64,000 nt of DNA from Dipylidium caninum. Lineage: Eukaryota; Platyhelminthes; Cestoda; Cyclophyllidea; Dipylidiidae. How positions within the stretch are numbered: position 1 is the stretch's first letter; every line of letters begins with the position of its first letter. The stretch spans positions 1-64,000 of the forward strand of contig QEYB01000999.1 in NCBI GenBank assembly GCA_017562135.1, written 5' to 3'. The notes beneath the pieces were generated by a model. The model was not told the DNA's origin and ran no database searches. It saw only the letters and a program-made list of their open reading frames with translations. The translations under genes were made by a program, and so were the position numbers. Shown here one piece after another: positions 46,001-56,700 of this stretch.

Positions 46001-46430
46001 GTTAATAGGGGGATTCGTGAATGCATTTTTCTGACACAAGGCGTTGCTGAGTAACTCGTAAGTAATGTCCAGGATGTTTCGGGTAGCAAAGTGTTAAGAA
46101 CTGCTGGTTTGATGAGAGATTCGAACTAAATGGTCTCGAGAATGGTTTAAAGGAACCATTTAGATTCCTCTTCCACCGCGGAACTCAATAAATTTCTGTC
46201 GCATACTATATTGCGACATGCTTTTAGGTCTGAACAGTGTACCTGGTAGTCAATTGGGAATAATCCTCCATCATACCGTCTACGCCTGCGGTTCCACACA
46301 ACTATGCCCTAGTTTCTGTGACTGTCCGTACTCTCCTACATCCTCGGTAGGTTGTTCCTCTACGCATTTTGCAGCTCTTACAGGCGTATCCGTGGCGCTA
46401 GACCATTCTTTTATGTGGAAACCGCACTAG
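37078..46430 (+). CDS. MAN2A: Golgi alpha-mannosidase II (GH38), 18 exons, about 1110 aa
   Basis: Removes mannoses from GlcNAcMan5GlcNAc2 during N-glycan maturation; type II Golgi membrane enzyme. Exons: 37078-37265, 37373-37430, 37506-37650, 38471-38642, 38757-38884, 38962-39135, 39178-39355, 39701-39881, 40563-40747, 40910-41092, 41492-42052, 42098-42206, 42298-42420, 42885-42993, 43060-43202, 43345-43653, 43745-43928, 46228-46430; 3333 nt, phases consistent. Features: short basic cytosolic tail, anchor [14 protein letters not shown] (about 10-27), zinc motif HSHQDAGW (about 124-131), [19 protein letters not shown] with the nucleophile Asp near 241, [16 protein letters not shown], and QHHDAISGT (about 511-519) with the last zinc ligand. 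PHTCG...CCQFDF and HSHxD favour the Golgi over the lysosomal subfamily. Oddities: the exon 5 donor reads GG instead of GT, and the last intron holds two mariner remnants. The last exon is less conserved (GIILH, C, CDC). Confidence 0.93.
44270..44935 (-). mobile_element. Degenerate mariner transposon, internally deleted (minus strand)
   Basis: Read on the minus strand, pieces of a mariner transposase appear in order but in several frames. The N-terminal helix-turn-helix region has [18 protein letters not shown], and VDNEELRTT followed by TTIRE. The C-terminal part has [13 protein letters not shown] (third catalytic Asp region) and ends [18 protein letters not shown] plus stop at about 44336. 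The middle, with the GDEKW and HDN catalytic segments, is missing. The 3' end CTAGTTGTTTTATCTTTATT resembles the 3' end of the neighbouring plus-strand copy. It lies inside the last intron of the mannosidase gene. The element is not functional. Confidence 0.85.
45150..45960 (+). mobile_element. Degenerate mariner transposon (plus strand)
   Basis: Frameshifted mariner transposase remnant. Visible in order: [14 protein letters not shown] (about 45240), [16 protein letters not shown] (first catalytic Asp, about 45330), [14 protein letters not shown] (45440), [15 protein letters not shown] (second Asp, about 45590), and [17 protein letters not shown] (third Asp, about 45680). These are the D,D34D signatures of mariner. 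The longest intact frame, 45440-45715, is only 91 aa. The N-terminal DNA-binding region is lost. The 3' end CTGGTTGTTTTTTGGTTTACC resembles the opposite-strand copy at 44270. It is an inactive fossil inside a host intron. Confidence 0.88.
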
Positions 46431-47113
46431 ATTCTGTTAAATTTAGTTGGACCACTTCTATTTGAAAAGTTGTTGCTTAAGGCAATTGGAAACCCCCAAG
46501 GTCTAATGTACATTTACCACCAAATATTATACCTCCATGAAGCACTGAACTCTACAGGTATAATATATTAACCACTCTTCTCTTCTGTAGATCCTTTTGC
46601 CGGTAGCCTTTCCCCAAATTGTCACCAGGATGGCCATTAAAGCATCTTTGACACTCATTCCAGATAGGTCGGGTTTCACGCAACCAGCCGAGGAAATCTT
46701 TGTAAAAACCATGGAGATGGAGGGCTTTCTCTTGATGCCTTACCGAAAGGATCCCAAGTCTAGTTAAAGCTTGTGCCGGCCAATGGAAACAAAGTGTGAA
46801 CTGAAAAATTTCGTCTTTCCCGCGTGTACACGAAAGTGCAAACCTTGACTAGGTAACCGCCTCTAAAGACACCAAATTGGAACAATTCTATGAATCATTC
46901 ATCATTTCAATGGGTCAGTTTTTCCTTTACCTGGAGTTGTGACCATTTTCGTGAAGAAAATGTTTTTGTATCTTTCGACATGGCGTTGAAAAGGACAGCA
47001 ATTACGAAAATCTCGTTGCCGTAGTCACTGTTGAAGCCTAAACTTACACAAGAGACTCGATGCATTGGTTGACATAAGTCAGCCGCAGGAGGTGGAATAC
47101 GGGACAATAGTTA
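46431..47113. other. Intergenic, presumed 3' UTR of the mannosidase gene
   Basis: No AATAAA soon after the mannosidase stop. A variant ATTAAA is at about 46635. Short minus-strand ORFs (46527-46712, 46907-47107) are not supported by anything else. Confidence 0.5.
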
Positions 47114-47824
47114 ATGAATCGTTGTATCATCTCCCTTTGGTACATCGTTGTTCTCAACTCAGCTATCCCATCAGTAGGACGATGTGAAACTCCACTTTTT
47201 GTCTCCCGCAGGCTGATATTGTATTCATTTCTTCACTCAGTGGATTACCCTCACCTCAGAGAAACCTATCCTGCTCTCCACATTTTTAAGTACATGATCG
47301 TTGGAAAGTTAAATCACTTAAAGAACTAAATCAGCGCGGAATCCGGAAGCGATGTACGCATTCTTTGTCTTCTACTTAATGACGTAGGGAGCAATATTTC
47401 AAACGAAATTGAGCCGGATGAGGAAGCTGCGGGACGGAGAGTTGACTTTGATTTCAAGGCAGTCGCGTTTCTGTTGCAATTGTACACCAACTTCTCGAAT
47501 CGGGCGTCTGCTTCGCTATTCGTTTGGGGTGAACCGAGTAATGCCAAGGTAGAAATCCTTGCTTGTAGCTATATTCCGCAAGGTGGTAGAAAGGAGGAAT
47601 TGCCTCCAAAACACGAGTTTCCTTATGGCCGACCACCGAACGGGTAAATATTCAAGAGTGATAAATGAGTGGGGCGGATCAACTGAGAAGTTGGATATGC
47701 TAGACGCGGGATGCATTTGTTCAAAGGGGGCCGGTTGCGAATGTTGCCGGTGATCGCCCTAGGTCGAGACTCGGAAAATGCGATGCCGGAGCCAGTGTAT
47801 TATATCGGTTCCCCAATGAGATGA
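47114..47824 (+). CDS. Putative small secreted protein, three exons, 201 aa (unrecognised)
   Basis: Tentative model with exons 47114-47289, 47335-47643 and 47704-47824 (606 nt). Donors are GTACAT and GTAAAT; acceptors are AATCAG and GCTAG. The phases match (2 and 2). The N-terminus MNRCIISLWYIVVLNSAIPS looks like a signal peptide. The middle exon is a clean 103-codon open frame with an acidic NEIEPDEEAAGR, a hydrophobic AVAFLLQLY and a possible N-glycosylation site NFS. The C-terminus has LPPKHEFPYGRPPNG. Introns of 45 and 60 bp are short but of a size seen elsewhere here (42 bp in the mannosidase gene). I recognise no family. It could be a chance assembly or part of another transcript. Confidence 0.35.
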
Positions 47825-49045
47825 AAAGATGCCGATGTTAGCGCCTTCGGTTAAACGGAGTTAGTCTATAGTGCAATATGATTGGGGGAATTAGGGCGTA
47901 AGGTGGTCCAACGTGGGTACTCAGATAGCGAAGCCTTAGTCGCCCTCGGGGGTGGACGCGAGCGCAACGCTCGGGTGTCACCTTAAACCGAAACTAGGTC
48001 AAGATGCTTTAGAGGGCTATGATATTCACGAGTTTAGAAAAAACCGCAGGGGGGTGATGAGTGCCTGAACCATTTCTAATGCGAGGATACGAATTCGTAA
48101 GGGGAGCTGCGTCTTCCTGCTCCTTTTACCAACATATGACCATATTTGTCACAAGCACGTTAAGCTAGAGCTGACCAACGAATGAAGAGCACATTTTGAG
48201 AGGAAGTTTATTGAACCATAACCTTTGACTTAGTTAAGCGAACTGTGCAAAGTACCAACTTAGTTCATTTGCGTGTCGTAGCTTGTTCCGCGTTCACTGA
48301 TACAATCAAACAAATTTGAAACAACATAATAGGGGACATCCTGTGGAATAGCTTAATTGTTTAGGTCATTGGCGGTTTCTTTTGAATCCAAAAACCTTAT
48401 GAACAAAATCTATTTAATTGAGCGCCAAATTTTACGGGACTAAAAACCAGTTAACCGAAATAATGATCTGCGATGTAAACTGTCTTCGTTAAGCCAAGCC
48501 AAAATGCGTGAACCTTGGGAGAAATTTTGATTACTGTTTACAACATTCCACATGAATCCGTTGTTCATCACGTATTTCACTTTGCTGCGGCGAGTTGCCC
48601 CTCAGTCGTTCTAATCGTAAAAATATGGATGAATCAAAGATCCTTATCATTGCCATTCCATACATGCTTACCTAAAGGAAGAAGTAAACATTATACTCCA
48701 TCCGTCTTCAGGTTAGGGGGCCATGGTTCTTCGCAATCATACAGTACGTTTTAAGTCTCCCATCATCAATCCATAAAGCGTCTAACATAAAGGCCAAATA
48801 ACCTATAAACTGTCGGTATAGGGATAGATCAGTGAACCTAAAACGGAAATGTGGAATTCATTCGCACATGCCGCTGCGTAGTGGTTGTTGGTGGGGCCCT
48901 CAATGCGTCTAAAAATAACATTATTCGACCCATTTAATTGTATGGATGGTTGATTGGCTATGGCATCCTTACTGGTCAGTCCGAGCGCCAATAGAAATGT
49001 ACGTGGAGATATTTAATCCGGCTGCATCTTCGGTGTCGGACGGGA
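47825..49045. other. Intergenic, upstream of EndoU
   Basis: No convincing coding sequence; the 79-aa ORF at 48515-48754 is unsupported. Presumably contains the EndoU promoter. No core element could be fixed. Confidence 0.55.
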
Positions 49046-51391
49046 ATGTGGCGTGTCTTGGTATTTCTTGTGATCGTATTGCTGAGCATTTCGCGTTCCA
49101 GCGCTCAAACGTTTCAAGAGTAAGTTTCGCCTGACTGTACCTTCCATAAGCAGTTAGATGTCCATTTCTCACATAAACGTCTTGCCCCGCATCCACTTAC
49201 TACGTTTAATATACCACCTTTCTTGCCATTTAGAGATAATGAATTGAGTAGACTAGCGACAGAGATTTGGAGGACTGATCCAAATCGATTACAAGTTGGC
49301 AAGGACCTCTCTCTCAATTGGCAAGGTGTGGTTTCGGGGTTGTGTTGAGTATAACATCTTATAGTTAGATGTAGGTGGGGTCCTTTTATGATCACGTCAG
49401 GAATTTTGCGGTTTTTCAAGACCGTTTTAAATCTTGTACTAGTTATTACGACTTTCAACAGCTTATCAACTCTAGTAGGTTCTATGCATATTGAAGAAAT
49501 CAGCTAATTGTCTCCAACAGAATGAAGTCTGGCCTCATGAAAAGTTACTACTACTACTCTTAGGTACGATCGACAGTCCAGATGGTGGTGATGATGTTGC
49601 ACCCATGAAGCTGTGTACTATCAAGTCAAACGCCTTAAAATCAAATCCAGTATATTCGGGTAAGTCAAAAACAAGGTTTCCATTCTTCCCTTCACCTTTC
49701 CTTCGTCATTCAAATAACGTCGCTTTGAGGCGCCAAATGGCCTCATAGCTTCATTGTTTCATTATTCACTAAGAATCACTGCTTCTTGAATGAAGTGTAT
49801 AATGTCGAGCTCTCAGAGCACTTAGTCTACTTTCTCGATTCGTAGTAACTGACATCATCGTCGGAGGGAGTTGACGGAAGATACAATAAAAGCTGAATGG
49901 CTTGAAAGCCATTCAAAGTAGATTGGTAAAATGGTAAGAACATTGGCTAATTGGGAATGGACAGTGACCTTCGCTTTTAAGAAAACTCAGTTAACCCTTG
50001 CGTGCTCTTAATTAGCACTTAACAATCAATTGCCTAGCATGTAGTTATAGTAGAACCAAACGATTTCGCAAGCCTCTGCACGTTGAACCGAAGCGAATAG
50101 GCTTACTCGTAGAAAAAATATGATTTTTAAGTGTTATGTTATGTAATGCGAAATGTTTCTTGAAAGTTATCGTGCTTAACTCCTCTACTCAGCATTTATC
50201 GCTCTTTTGGACAACTATGATCATCGCGTTGGCTTCTCGGAGGTGGAAACAGCACGTAAAATCTCTGAGGTGGAGAGATTCTTAGATGCAGTGCTGAAAA
50301 CTGCAACAATGCAGAGCTGCCACGACCACTTATCGAAACTCGGTCTCGTTAGTCCAAAGCCTGCCTTGTTTAAAAACCAACTACGTACGCTGTGGTTTAA
50401 GCCCTACCGACGAGTCAGGTAACCCGATATCCCACTAGTTCTCTGATAGATTATTTAGATAAGGTTCTTGTGAAACTTGTAGAAAAGCGTACCGACGAAA
50501 TAGTCTGATCTGCGGAAGTTACATAACCTGACTAATTTCTGTATGCCTTGTTATCATTGAAGGCATGGCGACTCCTCACCATTTGAACACGTCTTTATTG
50601 GTGAAACAAAACACGACACGGTCCTTGGGATGCACAACTGGGTGACTTTTTGCATGAATGAGGCTGCTGGTGTATTCGACTACTACGGCTACAGGAAGCC
50701 GGTAAGCCTCTTAGACCTCCTCAGTCACAAAGGTATTGCGACATAATGGCAAGAGAATTGTATGCCCTGAAGTGTTAAAAGTATTAGAGTTAGGCTTAGT
50801 TGACCTCTTCGTTTATTATTATTAAAGGCGACGAATAATTTAGTAGTCCTAAAGTTGGGGTAAGTTCTACAAATTTTTTAATGTTATTTTTCGTCATTAA
50901 GACCGTATTTTTCTCACTGTGCTGAAATTCAAGGCCTTTGTAAAGGGGCCGAGGCATTTTTCAGGGCGAGTCCAACTTGTCCATGTCATTGGGGTGCCAA
51001 TATGTTAGTTAACATTGTGGGTAGATACACTTTGCTCTCTGTAGAAAATACCGCTGGCAGTTAGTCAAAATGTTAACCTTAAGGGATTACTATCAAATGA
51101 AAAGTGATGGTCATGATTCTACTCTTTTAGTACCACCGTGCCCCTGATTTCAAGCGCAGTCTTCGTTTCATTATGCATAAGTCTTTCACAAAACCCATCG
51201 GAACACTGCTTTTCGGGGCCTCAGTAGAATTCGAGTTGGGCTTATATACAGCTGTTTTTTTGAAAGGACAAAAACTTTTTAAAAACCAGCGCACTTGGCC
51301 CGTCTATGTGATAAACATTGGAGGCACAAGGCTCTTAATCCAATGCCACAGATTTGCCGGAAATCGAATAGGTTCTTGCTACTTTAAATAA
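49046..51391 (+). CDS. ENDOU: Secreted EndoU-family (XendoU) endoribonuclease, six exons, 295 aa
   Basis: The EndoU family cleaves single-stranded RNA at uridines, leaving 2',3'-cyclic phosphate ends. Exons: 49046-49119, 49234-49325, 49564-49659, 50193-50418, 50563-50701, 51131-51391; 888 nt, all GT-AG, phases 2, 1, 1, 2 and 0. Residues 1-20 (MWRVLVFLVIVLLSISRSSA) form a clear signal peptide. The XendoU domain follows: ELSRLATEIWRTDPNRL, AFIALLDNYDHRVG, FLDAVLKT and LWFKPYRR. The catalytic set is intact: one His in FEHVFIGE, one in GMHNWV, and Lys in KPIGTLLFGAS, then EFELGLYTAVF. Length is normal for a single-domain family member. No somatomedin-B domain is present, unlike vertebrate ENDOU. 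The start is chosen because exon 1 begins with the signal peptide. A secreted RNase could act on host or gut RNA (inference). Confidence 0.94.
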
Positions 51392-51484
51392 TCTCTTTCC
51401 CAGACTATCCACTCGTTATCATTAGCGCGGTCTTATTTGTTCATAGGATTACTGTCTTGCTGTTACATTCCGGTTTCTCGCCTC

Positions 51485-51490
51485 AATAAA
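51485..51490 (+). terminator. EndoU polyadenylation signal
   Basis: AATAAA about 95 bp after the EndoU stop codon. Confidence 0.6.
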
Positions 51491-51499
51491 GAAATCGTC

Positions 51500-53766
51500 C
51501 CTAAAATACAAATTTTGAACTGTCTACAGCATTGCCCCTCTCCCCCAGCCATTCTCTTACGAAGTAGGGGAAATTTAGAGGCTATCAAATACAGCCCGAC
51601 TAAGAAGTAAAAGACAGACTGAGGGCAAGAGTGCACACACTTGAATGATTACTCCTAACCGAGGTTTACTTATCTTTAAGTGGCCTCTCTCTAGTCCCAG
51701 TATGTCGACAGGGAGGTTATCGGTCTCTTTTACACTCTTAGGTCTGAGACAGAATTACTTGCACCTTTATCGCCGAGTTTAAGCTCTTAGTGTGTGGCGA
51801 GTCGATCCGCTTTTGCCAGACGCTTTAAAATAGATTTTGATCGGGTGATGACGGATAAGGTTCACTTGGGGCCCGACGCATGTGTCTATGTTGCTGTATA
51901 TGACCGGAGGCGCCGACAAAAGGCGACATGGGTTGGACAAGCCCTCGAGGTGAAACCATGAGTCTTTGGGAGGCTAGTAGTAGAATGAATGTAGTTGAGG
52001 CATTTCGGGGACCACATCTCCCCGGTATCTAGTCAATATTTGAGCTGCTGCCAGTACTCCTGGGGGTTCTTCTGGTCTCAGGTGCTAGGACTGGTGCTGC
52101 CTCGTTTGACCGTTCAGTGCTGTCAGTCCAACTGCTGATGCCGTTTACTACTCCGATACCTCGGTGGATCATAACCTATGATTTTCTCGAGTCTTTAAAA
52201 CTCCTTAGTCGTCTGGAAAGGGAAAATCTTAGACGTTAACCCGTGGATCCTACACATGATTGAGGCGCGACAAAGCTTCAGTAAACGGCGATAGTTACTA
52301 CAACCTACTTATCTACATTTAAGAAGGTTATGTGGTGAGGATGCTTCCTTCAACATCATGGTAATACAATGAGTCATTTTCTAACTGTGCATGATATCTT
52401 GTAGCATTTCTACTTATTTTGGATTAGAAAAATGGTCAAACTAAACCCAAGGGCATTATCGTTTTTGGGAGATTTGGGAAAATATTGGCCACTACAAGTC
52501 GGCCACGTTGCTTCCGTTACGCCATTTGTGCACTTTGATAATTTGTTAAAGTGTAGGCAATCACAAGAGGAATCATCGAAACCAACCTGTCATCTACTAA
52601 AGCAGTGGCGCAAACGAAAATGCAAACGAGATTTGTGTGATCTGAAGTCACCCCACCTAGATACGTCTGATTAAGGGAGGAATAAGTTCCCGACCAGTTA
52701 AGCAAGTTGAATTAATGGTCCCGTTTTATATGCTAAAATAGCAAGCCACAATGCTACAGAAGGGTCGGACAAGGTTACGTACGAAACCTTGTACCTTATG
52801 CACATGCGGCTATAACTGCGGTAAACCAAGTGATTCAACATCCCTAGTTGGCCAGGTGCCCAGATAAGCCAAAGGGAGATTCGTAAGGTTACCTCTGCTC
52901 TATTAGTTGGTTTTTTACTAACATTCGCAGTCTTAGCGATGCATCGCAAGGACAATATGCTGGCGAGTTTGATTGTGGCATGACATATTTGGTTGTTTAC
53001 AACGGATTACCATTTTGTTTATAATGAAGGCCATCTGCATCCATTTAGCTGTGTACGAAAACGGAGAGAGGATGTCGAATGCGATCAAATAAAGCCTCAT
53101 ATGCATTTCACGTAGTTCATTACTTTGTTATCTTCATCGAGGAAAAAATTTTCACAATTTAACTCGTATTTAGTTCATCAGGAGTACACACTTTATGGAC
53201 TTAAGGAAGCATTCTCGTCAATAATTCTGCTGAACAAAACTTGTGACGCAGCAAAAAAGGGAAAAAGTGAGAGAAGGAGAGATTCAGAAACGTGTGATAG
53301 AGAAGTCTCAATAAGACGCTTTATCCAAACAACCAGCCAACTGCAAGAATAGGTAACTCAACAAACTAAAAACAATAAGCTGCGGGAGTGAAAATAGAAT
53401 AGGCAAAAGTGGGCAGGGGTGTGCAGAAAGATGAAGGGGAGAGAGAGGGAGATAGAAAGAAGCGTAGATTAAAAGCGACCGACAATTTGCGCATTTCAAA
53501 GATGATAGTTGCGGATCATATGAGCAGAGTTGTGAAAATGAGAAATGGAACAAAGTCTTTAGGGTTGGAACCAACCAATCATCATCGATGCTGTGAGAAG
53601 TAAGACGTCACAAAATACAAATTGTGCAGAGAAATAAAGTTTCAAGAAGGTTTGAGGTAAAGAGAGGTCCGAGTTAACTCACTTCTTTTCACCCTTTCTC
53701 CTCTGCTCCCTCCCTCCTGCCTGTCTCTCTCTCTCTCTCTATTCTCTCTGCCTCACTCTATAGCCT
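51500..53766. other. Intergenic between convergent EndoU and the minus-strand gene
   Basis: No supported gene. The ORFs at 52432-52674 (+) and 53125-53352 (+) lack homology and splice context. A CT-rich simple repeat lies at about 53730-53752. Confidence 0.55.
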
Positions 53767-56700
53767 TTAAGTCCCATGCTTCACACCCGTTCCGAGGGCA
53801 CTGCGTGCAATTACTTGCGTAATCCAGTCGGGAGGCGCGATGCCCCGTAGCAACAGGGCGGGAAGGTGTGCAATCCTTAAGGCCAGGTCATGAAGCTGGC
53901 CGATGCAAGTGTTAATTGCTGCCTGTAGGGAGATTGCGTCGCCGCCAAACAGTTTAACGAGCAACTTCTGAAAATCCCAACCCTGGTCAGAGTCAGTGAC
54001 GCGGAAGAGCACAAGACAGTTGGCCGGAGAAGAAAGGAGAATGACCTCCGAAGGATCCGCATTTAAGTGGATTTTGCCATCACCCTCCGAGCTGTCGGAC
54101 AGCCTGGTGGAGCACCAATCAAATGAAAGGAGAGTAGCTAAAACAATGCTTAAGCTAACTGCACGTTGGAGTTCTTTTGAATTTGTTAGTTCCTGGAGCA
54201 GGTTAGATAGTTTAAATATTGAAACAACTGAATGGAAGGCAGGTTCGGTAGTGGAGGAGATTTCTCTCTGGTTGTGGGTAGAATAGACTGCTGTCCTCCC
54301 GATATCGAGCCAATTTGAAAGCATTGTATCAACCGTGCATTGCGGATAGATGATACCTCCTGCAGAATAGTGGACCTGAGGCTAGCCAAAACAAGAAAAC
54401 AGTAATTGCACCTCGTGTTCTATACGATTTGCCTACACACCCTCCTATTTAAAACTTGCCGGATTGAAGCATAGATAGTGGCAGAAGATGCTTACCAATT
54501 TGAGAAAGTCAAGTTCCTTCGAAGGATCGCTATAAACTTCGCATAAGCTATCTCCCTCCAGAACGCCGCGTTTGAACCATCCTGCGTCACTAAGATTACC
54601 ATATTGCCAGTAGAAGGCTGCGTAGTCTCCTTGCAGTTCCACAGATCTGAGGCGAGCACAAGAAGCTAGGTACTCTTTGAGACACTTGTTTACCAATCTT
54701 GCCGAAGTCGACTCATTCTCTGCTTCCGCCTTCTCCAACTTGTGCACAGTCGACCAGGTAGGATGCAACTGACAGAAGACGAGAAGGAACGATTGCTTCT
54801 CCTGGTTCCCGTTCTTCTCTTCCTCCTCCTCCTTCTCTTTCTTCCTCTCCTTTTCTTCGGATTCCTTAGTTTTCTTGGCAAGTTGATGGCCCATGAAGGG
54901 TATTTTTAAGCAGCCTTCACTTGGTGGTGGCAGTAGTGCGGTTTTGAATGGACTCTGAACAGCATATAAATACCTCTCTTACAAGTCTACTTATCGCAAC
55001 GCAGTAGCAGTAATTGAAGACAAATAAATCACATAAAACGCAAAAGTTTGAGCGAAAATATAGTTATAGAAATAATTACCAGGGTCGAGAGAGGAAATCC
55101 CAGTTACTTACGGACCTCCTGCTTTTAAAATGACAGTCCTGACACTATCTGAAACGACAAAAGTCCTTTCCATTGGTGCAGTTGACCCCCGCAATGGTAG
55201 TTTAAACTTCCGACTTCTATACCTTCGGAGGATGTCAATCATCATCATCTCTCTCCCTCTCTCAGTTTATCCAAGAAGGGCATAGCTGATGGTCAAAATC
55301 CCCTCACTCAATTTCAACAGAGGTAAGCTCACGTCCACAAAACACGCGTAAATCACACCCCCATCCCTCAAACTCCCTCCCACGTGGAGTCATTCAGACC
55401 AACTTCTCCTTTGGTAATACTGAAAACAAGTGGCCAAAATTACGTCCACTAATGTGTATAAGGGGTGAAAAACTCGTGCAGGGCATCAGTATGGACGGCG
55501 TGTGAGCCCCACATCCAGGCTGCGCGTGAAGTGGGGTGAACATGCCAAAGCAGCGGTGAGGGTGAGCTAACCTTCGGCTTGACCTTAGTAAGGAAATACG
55601 TTTTTCCAAAAACCATACATTGGTGGTGTTCGCCTAGCGCTCCTGGCATGGTTGCCATAGCCAATAAAGTTGCTCGCTTCTGAAATGGTCAACAACCCGC
55701 TTTTATTCACTTGGCTCCAACTACTGAGAGAACACTAAAGGTCGACAACGTGACCGGTCCTGATTTCCGTCGACTTTGGCAACAGTGAAGAGTTACTGTC
55801 CCGACTAGTTAAGTTAATTAAAGATGAAGATATAAATTGCTGTCGACGGAAGTGTCTCGGATAAAATAGAGACTGAGATCGTAAAATATGGCGCAAGGTA
55901 GAATCTGTAATGGAATTTGCAGTAGGTGAAAACAAAAACCCTTACTGTGCTGTGATGAAGACTCGAAACCGGTGGTTTAGGCCTTTGTGGTGCTGTTTGG
56001 ACCGCGATGGAGGTGAAGACAGGGGAGGAGGAGGGTGCAATTGACTGAGCCTTGATAATTAGTGAAAAGGAAATTCAGTGCTCTCATTTAGGAATTGTAT
56101 GATGGTATAATAATGTATAATAATGTAGGAGCTCAAATGGCTAAAAAAAAAGTCCAACAGTCACTGGCTAAGTGGCTGACGATTTATGTTTTTTGCTAAC
56201 TTTGGATTGGCCACGGAATTGTGGATGAATATTTTGGGCTTTATCTATTCATTAATCAGAAACCTTCTTGTGATACAAGTCAACCTGCCTGAACCCAACA
56301 ACTCAATGCAGTTTTGAAACTTACGTGGAAGGTCGTCGACACTATGTGCTTATTGTCATCAAATTCAACCCCATTTTTGAGGGCTCCACTTTGGTCTCCC
56401 TCATACATTGAACTGGCAGCCAAATCGGGCTGAGAGACGGGGACGGGGGCCGATTTTCTCTTATTGGTCAACAAAAATTTCGGCAACGTAATTGAATCCC
56501 TCTGCTCGAACACAACCTTTTGTCCGGACTTGAGCCGGGACCGGCCTTCATCAAATGATTTGGGCTGATCATCATTTCCCCTATTCTTAACCGTAAATGT
56601 CGTTTCATGCATTGTTATTGGCTTGAGGAACAAGGAAAGCAGTTTAACCTCAATTAAGTGGGCAAGTGAAAATTGGACGGATACTTAGGCACTTTTGCAG

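Noticed and set aside
47114..47330. YSFLHSVDYPHLRETYPAL as an N-terminal EndoU exon
   Set aside because: It vaguely recalls the EndoU segment before AFIALLDNY, but exons at 49046-49659 supply that whole region with correct phases.
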